Assembly (NCBI RefSeq): GCF_000164865.1
Contig: NC_014618.1
Span: 744,001 to 808,000, forward strand
Source: [Enterobacter] lignolyticus SCF1
Lineage (GTDB): Bacteria > Pseudomonadota > Gammaproteobacteria > Enterobacterales > Enterobacteriaceae
DNA: 64,000 bases
Direction: 5' to 3'
Both the position numbers and the translations under genes were made by a program. Under the pieces are notes generated by a model. That model saw only the letters and a list, made by a program, of their open reading frames with translations. It did not search any database and had not been told where the DNA came from. Shown piece by piece: positions 59,411 to 64,000 of the stretch. Every line of letters begins with the position of its first letter. Position 1 is the stretch's first letter.

Positions 59411-60844
59411 TTAGTGCGTACGAGCCTGAGTATCCAGCAGTTTTCGGTCAATCTTGCCGTTAGAGTTCAGCGGCAAAGCGTCTTTAGTGATGATTTGCGA
59501 AGGCACCATATAGGAGGGAATCACCTTCGAGAGAGAGGTTTTAATCACCTCAGGGGCCAGGCCTGTTACGCAGAAAGCCGCAATACGCAAAACGCCGCCT
59601 CCCGGCTTCATCAGCGGCAGGACAACGGCTTCGCTGATGCCGGACATATCCAGCAGGCGGTTTTCAATCTCGTTGATTTCAATGCGGTAGCCGTTGAGCT
59701 TGATCTGGCTGTCATTACGCCCCTGGCAGTAAAGAAGTTCGTCCAGATAGCCCAAATCACCGGTTTTATAGCCCCGGTATTCTTCACTTTCCCGACGGAG
59801 TAATTTCGCCGCGTTCTCCTGCGGCAACCCGAGATAGCCGCGCATCACGTTTTTTCCCCAGATAATCAGCTCACCTTCAGACGTAATTTCCATCCGGGAA
59901 TCCGGCATCATGGTGCCGATGGGCAACAGGTCGTTTTCGCTGTTCAGGATGCTGTCGGTAATCTCAACGACGGTGGTCGCGATAGTCGCTTCCGTCGGGC
60001 CGTAAGAGTTGAGGATTTTAGCCTGAGGAAAGCGTCGGCGTAATTGTTTGACCAGCGCTTTATTCAGCACTTCGCCAATAAACACAAAGACGGCGAGCTC
60101 GGGTAAATATTCGCTATTGAACTGGGGAGACAGCAGCCTCTGGTAGGCAAACGAGGGGGTTGAAACCCAGACGGAAACGCCATGGTTTTTCAACCGCTCC
60201 AGCCAGTTTGCGTCGGCGATGTCCTCTTTTGCATTGAGAACGATATGCCCCCCCATCGCCAGATTTGCCAGCAGCGGGATCAGCGAGAGATCGAAGCTGA
60301 AGACCGCATGGTTCATCAGCACGGGAAGGGCAGGCAGCGAAAAGTCCTGGCGCACCCACTGCATAAAGTGCCACAGGCTTTCACGCCCAATCTGTACGCC
60401 TTTAGGCTTTCCGGTACTCCCGGAGGTGAACATGATATAGGCAAGGTCCTTTTCAGCCAGCACCTGGCCCGTCTCGCCTGTCGCGATGAACTGTTTCGTC
60501 GCCACGTTGTAGTAATAAGGCGCATTTGCCAGCTGGCAGATCTCTTTGAGCCGCTCCTGAGGATAGATACAGTCCACCGGGATATAGGGAATGTTGTGCA
60601 GCAGGCAGCTATAAATCGCCACGGCAAACTCGGCCTGCTGATGGCCGTATAGCACAACCGGAATCCCCGCAGGCTGGCGGCAGTGCTGGTAGCGCTGCGC
60701 CCAGTAGGTAACAGCGGCGGACAGCTGCTGCCAGGTGAGGCTGGTATCGCTACCGCTCACCGCCGGCTGATGCGGGTTTGCGGGCTCGAGTAAAGCCCCA
60801 CGCAGGAAATCCTGTAGTTTCAGAAGATCGGGATGAGTATTCAT
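59411..60844 (-). CDS. Amino-acid adenylating enzyme, DltA-like
   Basis: Predicted to activate an amino acid with ATP and load it on the DltC-like carrier. 477 residues with the adenylation core motifs: A3 TSGSTGKPKG (140-149), A5 NSYGPTEAT, A7 YKTGDLGY, A8 QIKLNGYRIEINEIE, and A10 Lys in NSNGKIDRK. The A4-A5 segment FSFDLSLIPLLANL is like DltA, not like general NRPS. The pocket residue that is Cys in D-Ala-specific DltA (FLFCGEVL) is Ile256 here (FVFIGEVL). Its start overlaps the dltB-like stop by four bases. Confidence 0.9.
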   Translation of the reverse strand: MNTHPDLLKLQDFLRGALLEPANPHQPAVSGSDTSLTWQQLSAAVTYWAQRYQHCRQPAGIPVVLYGHQQAEFAVAIYSCLLHNIPYIPVDCIYPQERLKEICQLANAPYYYNVATKQFIATGETGQVLAEKDLAYIMFTSGSTGKPKGVQIGRESLWHFMQWVRQDFSLPALPVLMNHAVFSFDLSLIPLLANLAMGGHIVLNAKEDIADANWLERLKNHGVSVWVSTPSFAYQRLLSPQFNSEYLPELAVFVFIGEVLNKALVKQLRRRFPQAKILNSYGPTEATIATTVVEITDSILNSENDLLPIGTMMPDSRMEITSEGELIIWGKNVMRGYLGLPQENAAKLLRRESEEYRGYKTGDLGYLDELLYCQGRNDSQIKLNGYRIEINEIENRLLDMSGISEAVVLPLMKPGGGVLRIAAFCVTGLAPEVIKTSLSKVIPSYMVPSQIITKDALPLNSNGKIDRKLLDTQARTH

Positions 60845-61959
60845 AGAGGAGACATTCCGCTAAAGATGTAAAGAGAGGCTGCTGCGCTTGCCAGCGTCAG
60901 AATTCGTCCCAAAAAAGCAATCGTCGGATAGTGCAGCCAGACGTTCAGTACGGGGCTGCGTTTGGCTGACCATTGCAGCATGTTGTGAGCAACGGAAATG
61001 GCGCCAAATAGCGCTCCGCTGATGACGTAGTGTCGCTCAAGCCCGTTCCATGCTCCCATGCAAAACAGGGTGCAGAAGATGCCGATGTTTTGCGCCAGCG
61101 TTTTGTTCTGACGGAAAAAATTCAGCTTCATCAGGTTCATGTAAATCGGCATAAAAACCACATCCCTCAGCCATTCAGACAAGCTGATGTGAAAGCGTCG
61201 CCAGAAATCCTGCGGGTTTTTAGCCAGAAAAGGCATGTTGAAGTTCGCCGGGATAGTCAGACCAAATAAACGGCCCGCACCAATCGCCATATTGCTGTAA
61301 CCGGCGAAGTCAAAATAGAGATAAGCACTGTAGGCCAGCGACATGACGATACCCACGCTTAACGTAAACGGACGATGGGCCCATGACTGGATAATCAGGT
61401 TATCAATTAGCATGGCTAATAAGAACTTTTGGATAATGCCGGTAAAAATTTGCTCCATGGCCAGCAGAAACTGCTCGCGGGTGATGCGAAAGACCGGCTT
61501 ATTAATGTCGTTAATCCATGTCCGCCAGCGGTACATTGGGCCAGCCAGGATAATAAACGGCATAAAAAGGTAGCAGAAGTAATGCAGGAAATTCTGACCA
61601 TCTTTTTTGGTGCGATACAGCAGTACGTCAATGGCCCGGAAGGTCATAAAGGATAACCCAATCATGCCCCAGTGGTTGTTGAGGTGCAGTTTCACCAGCA
61701 GCAGCGGGAGCAGGGTCAGGCTGACCGCCTGCCAGGTTTTTAACCATCCTCTGTCTTTTAATGTGACGATAATATAAAAGCTAAAGAAAACCGCCACCGG
61801 GACAATAAAATCGTCCTGAAAGAGATATCCCCAGGCTGCCGCGGTCAGCACGCTGAAGGCAAACAGATAGGTCAACTGATAGCGTAATACGCGATTAATC
61901 AGCGCAAACAGCAATGCTGATGAAAACAGAAAGAAAAAAAATGTTCCGGAGCTATACAT
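60841..61959 (-). CDS. MBOAT acyltransferase, DltB-like
   Basis: Multi-helix membrane O-acyltransferase, 372 residues, expected to take the acyl group from the carrier on the inside and pass it across the membrane. Conserved segments: MGIGLSF-like MIGLSFMTFRAID, YFDFAGYSNMAIGAGRLFG, NPQDFWRRFHISLSEWLRD with His257 (the first MBOAT His). The second, catalytic His of the GxWHG motif is replaced: the sequence is MGAWNGLERHY, with Asn305 and a His at 310. AGGAT lies upstream of ATG. It starts 10 bases after the DltX-like gene. Confidence 0.9.
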   Translation of the reverse strand: MYSSGTFFFFLFSSALLFALINRVLRYQLTYLFAFSVLTAAAWGYLFQDDFIVPVAVFFSFYIIVTLKDRGWLKTWQAVSLTLLPLLLVKLHLNNHWGMIGLSFMTFRAIDVLLYRTKKDGQNFLHYFCYLFMPFIILAGPMYRWRTWINDINKPVFRITREQFLLAMEQIFTGIIQKFLLAMLIDNLIIQSWAHRPFTLSVGIVMSLAYSAYLYFDFAGYSNMAIGAGRLFGLTIPANFNMPFLAKNPQDFWRRFHISLSEWLRDVVFMPIYMNLMKLNFFRQNKTLAQNIGIFCTLFCMGAWNGLERHYVISGALFGAISVAHNMLQWSAKRSPVLNVWLHYPTIAFLGRILTLASAAASLYIFSGMSPL

Positions 61960-61969
61960 TATTTATCCT

Positions 61970-62092
61970 TCAAAACTTTTGATATTCAAAATGCACTTTT
62001 AAATTCATGCTTTCATCAACGGATGACCAGGCGATGATGGTGACCGCCAGAAAGAGGTAAAGGAAAAAAAGGCGAATAGCGTATTTCATCAT
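61970..62092 (-). CDS. DltX-like membrane microprotein
   Basis: 40 residues, easily missed by gene callers. The start ATG overlaps the dltD-like stop (ATGA), with a second ATG directly after. A single hydrophobic helix at about 5-22 (AIRLFFLYLFLAVTIIAW) is followed by a short external tail that ends in HFEYQKF. The last six residues, FEYQKF, fit the FxYxxF motif of Gram-positive DltX, whose Tyr is thought to relay the acyl group between DltB and DltD. Its place between dltD-like and dltB-like genes, with tight coupling, supports a real gene. A ten-base spacer with AGGAT leads to dltB. Confidence 0.82.
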   Translation of the reverse strand: MMKYAIRLFFLYLFLAVTIIAWSSVDESMNLKVHFEYQKF

Positions 62093-63225
62093 TTAAAACT
62101 CTCAGCGATAAAACGGTCCATGGGAACCCATGCCAGCTCCGTCGGGTGCAGGCGATCCCAGTTCCAGCCGTTCTGATAAGGCTGCGCATACATATCAAGA
62201 TAAGGCACCTGATTTTCCTGCAGGATAGACCTGATTTGGTTATCCACCGGCCGGAACGTCTCTGTGTTTTTCAGCGCCCACGGATTAATGGGATCGATAA
62301 TGGCCACGACCTGGACGTGATGCGCTTTCAGCAGCTGGATTGTCTGCTTAAAGACGCGAATTTGCAGCGGAACGATCGGGGTGTCGTCCCACACTTCCGG
62401 CGTATCTCCGTCTTCATAAACGGACTTATCCATCCACAGCGTTGCGGCGCTTTGCTGGCGAGACTTGTTCAACTCGCGGGCGTGAGCCAGTTCCTGCCCC
62501 CAGTCGGGGCTTGGGCTGGCGGCTGGCTGAGGGGGCCAGGGTTGCGCAGGCTGAGGGACAATATGCAGCATTGCCAGCCAGCCGTCTTTAATCATCGTGC
62601 AGAAATTAGCAAATTGAAAACTTACTTCTTGCCAGATATTTTCCAGATGCCAGCCGTAGACGGCCATTTCGCCGAAGGATAAATGGCTGATGTCATCGGG
62701 ATTAATATGGTGCAGGTAGTTGACCAGCAGAGGGCGAGCCTGCGCATCCTTCATCAGGGGGTTAAACACGGATGCCGGGAAATTGTCGGCAAAGATGGCC
62801 GGTGGGACACCGTTGGAATAAAAGCTATCGGGCGCAAGCAGCAAAACCACCTTGCTATTTGCGTTAAGATCATTTTTAAAGCGTGAGAACAGTAAAAACT
62901 GCGTGCTGTCATCAACAAAGCTATCACCATAGGCCACCACCGGCCGATGTAGCTGATTGTTAAAGTAATTATACACAGCGTAATGTTCATTTTCGGACGT
63001 AGCGACTTCCGACGCGCCGATGAAAAAAATCGCATTTCCCTGCAGGGCATGGGAAATCGTGGCTATTTTTTCCTTCTGTTCTTTCGGCGTACCTTCCATT
63101 GTTTTAATCAGCGGCTGGAATTTTAGCGCGGGCGTAAGGCTAGCTACCAGCGGAGGTATACAAAGGAACAAAACAGCCAGAACAGCCATCATCAGATGAA
63201 TGCAAAGAGTATTTTTAAGTTTCAT
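62089..63225 (-). CDS. DltD-like SGNH acyl-transfer protein
   Basis: 378 residues: an N-terminal membrane anchor at about 8-30, then an extracytoplasmic SGNH-hydrolase-like domain. The catalytic triad is visible: Ser72 in FIGASEVA, and Asp357 and His360 in NWDRLHPTE, the same pattern as Ser70, Asp361 and His364 reported for DltD. The VLLLAPDSF and FADNFPASV segments are DltD-like. A Pro-rich insert near 230-250 (PAQPWPPQPAASPSP) is unusual. It would transfer the acyl group to a glycan in the periplasm. First gene of the operon; no good ribosome site is seen. Confidence 0.88.
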   Translation of the reverse strand: MKLKNTLCIHLMMAVLAVLFLCIPPLVASLTPALKFQPLIKTMEGTPKEQKEKIATISHALQGNAIFFIGASEVATSENEHYAVYNYFNNQLHRPVVAYGDSFVDDSTQFLLFSRFKNDLNANSKVVLLLAPDSFYSNGVPPAIFADNFPASVFNPLMKDAQARPLLVNYLHHINPDDISHLSFGEMAVYGWHLENIWQEVSFQFANFCTMIKDGWLAMLHIVPQPAQPWPPQPAASPSPDWGQELAHARELNKSRQQSAATLWMDKSVYEDGDTPEVWDDTPIVPLQIRVFKQTIQLLKAHHVQVVAIIDPINPWALKNTETFRPVDNQIRSILQENQVPYLDMYAQPYQNGWNWDRLHPTELAWVPMDRFIAESFK

Positions 63226-63592
63226 TATAAAAGTAAAAACATATGATCTGAATTCGTTTAAAAATTGTTTTTTTTATCTTCACAGCAAACGGGTTGATGT
63301 GTTTATCGACACTATATACCAGACGCTGCGTCGATGATGAGTGTTGCTGTGTAACGGTATGTACATGTCTGGTTGGCAAGCGCATTATGCAGGTCTGGCT
63401 GAGTGAGCTTTCAGTCAGTAACGGGATCGCGGCGGCCTCTTCAGGGCCCTCTTCACGAAGGCCCCTGAAAGCGAACGGTACCGTCAGGGGAGTTGTTACA
63501 AAAATCAGATATAATTGAGAGGTGGTAAATTCGCCTGCAATAACTGACTTTCATTCACAGGTTGCTCCATCATCCGACCAGGAGTGTACTCG
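63226..63592. other. Divergent control region between the dlt-like operon and dosC
   Basis: 367 bases, AT-rich on the dlt side. It holds a direct-repeat PhoP-box-like element (63255-63271) and an imperfect hairpin at 63440-63469 (TTCAGGGCC with GGCCCCTGAA, one bulge, with CTTC/GAAG in the loop). No gene is supported. Confidence 0.55.
63255..63271 (+). promoter_or_regulatory. PhoP-box-like direct repeat upstream of the dlt-like operon
   Basis: CGTTTA-AAAAT-TGTTTT matches the PhoP box (T/G)GTTTA-N5-(T/G)GTTTA at ten of twelve key positions with exact spacing. It lies only 30 bases before the dltD-like start and faces the other way, inside a T-rich stretch, so a chance match is likely. Confidence 0.25.
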
Positions 63593-64000
63593 ATGGAAAT
63601 GTATCTCAGTAATATGACAGATGAGTGGACTAATTTAGTTGAAAATACCGCTCCCCGGATCCGCTCCCTGGCTTCAGAAATATCAAGACTTCATGCCCAC
63701 AATCTCAGTATCGAGTTTTACAACACGGTACTTACCGATCCTCACGCCGAAGAGTTCCTGAGCAACGAGCAGGTCGAGCGCCAGTTAAAAGCGGCTCTGG
63801 CACGGTGGATAACCGACGTACTCTCTGGCAAAACCGAAGACGTTAACCGGTTGGTTGCGCTACAGCAGACCGTTGCAAATGTACATGCACGTATTGGGAT
63901 TCCGGTTGAGCTGGTTGAAATGGGCTTTCGGGTACTTAAAAAGCTGTTTAGCCAGGTGATCATAGACAGTGAATGTGACCCTTCGGATAAACTGCAGGTC
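63593..64000 (+). CDS. dosC: Globin-coupled diguanylate cyclase DosC (partial, N-terminus)
   Basis: First 136 residues of the haem oxygen sensor DosC (YddV). The globin domain is close to E. coli DosC, beginning MEMYLSNMTDEWTNLVE, with HAEEFLSNEQVERQLK and the proximal haem His98 in NVHARIGIPVE at exactly the E. coli position. The GGDEF domain must lie beyond the window edge. AGGAG is eight bases before ATG. In E. coli it pairs with the phosphodiesterase gene dosP, which is probably downstream. It is divergent from the dlt-like operon. Confidence 0.95.
   Translation, partial: MEMYLSNMTDEWTNLVENTAPRIRSLASEISRLHAHNLSIEFYNTVLTDPHAEEFLSNEQVERQLKAALARWITDVLSGKTEDVNRLVALQQTVANVHARIGIPVELVEMGFRVLKKLFSQVIIDSECDPSDKLQV

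Noticed and set aside
62016..62198. 60-codon minus-strand frame overlapping the end of the dltD-like gene
   Set aside because: Different frame from the DltX-like microprotein, without membrane-helix pattern or motif; the 40-codon frame at 61970-62092 explains the region better.
1..64000. Searches for CRISPR arrays, tRNA or rRNA genes, insertion sequences, phage genes and integrases
   Set aside because: No regular spaced repeats, no clover-leaf or rRNA signature and no transposase or integrase motif seen by reading; a faint or degenerate element could be missed without tools.

Overview
The window is chromosomal DNA of a motile member of the Enterobacteriaceae, near Klebsiella, Enterobacter or Kluyvera; I cannot fix the genus. 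The backbone keeps the Escherichia coli order ygiD-ygiC-ygiB-tolC-nudF-yqiB-cpdA-yqiA-parE, then ygiN-mdaB-qseC-qseB-ygiW, parC-plsC-ftsP-ygiQ, dkgA-yqhD-yqhC-yghB-metC-exbB-exbD, yghZ, yghW, yghU and gss. No phage, insertion sequence, CRISPR array, rRNA or tRNA gene was seen.

Positions 1-3691 hold a chaperone-usher fimbrial operon (YgiL/YqiG/YqiH type) on the minus strand, cut by the window edge. From 4250 to 13185 come the envelope and efflux genes ygiDCB and tolC, the nudF-yqiB-cpdA-yqiA-parE operon, and a marbox in front of tolC. A TRAP transporter operon (13536-16418) and a small secreted protein lie between parE and ygiN, where E. coli has nothing. Quinone and redox genes, the QseBC two-component system, a fused AraC-GyrI regulator, parC, plsC, ftsP and ygiQ run to 28.5 kb. 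The yqhD-dkgA aldehyde reductase pair with its regulator YqhC, metC with a MetJ operator, and exbBD with a Fur box reach 36.2 kb.

From 36.2 to 48 kb backbone and accessory genes alternate: three genes of unknown function, a chemoreceptor with a sigma-28 promoter, a PAS-GGDEF diguanylate cyclase and a glycine-zipper protein in the interval that carries hydrogenase 2 (hyb) in E. coli, a LysR/aldehyde dehydrogenase pair, and glutathionylspermidine synthetase/amidase.

Everything right of gss (48-64 kb) looks accessory. It holds a stand-alone LysR-type HTH protein; a LysR, LuxR, HlyD-like and DUF3302 set; and an AraC-controlled sugar operon (GH154, an oligosaccharide:proton symporter, GH88 unsaturated glucuronyl hydrolase, a DJ-1-like protein) with a near-consensus CRP site. 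A yeaR-yoaG pair follows, whose second member is an internal duplication. The start of dosC (globin-coupled diguanylate cyclase) closes the window.

The most notable locus is 59172-63225, a Gram-negative dlt-like operon in the order dltD-dltX-dltB-dltA-dltC. It contains an easily missed 40-residue microprotein (61970-62092) with one membrane helix and a C-terminal FxYxxF motif, as in Gram-positive DltX. Its MBOAT protein has Asn where the invariant catalytic His of the GxWHG motif is expected, and its adenylation enzyme has Ile where D-alanine-specific DltA has Cys. The system therefore probably acylates an envelope glycan, but with a substrate or mechanism that may differ from classical D-alanylation. 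Together the right-hand genes suggest an organism that takes up uronic oligosaccharides, signals through c-di-GMP and remodels its surface.
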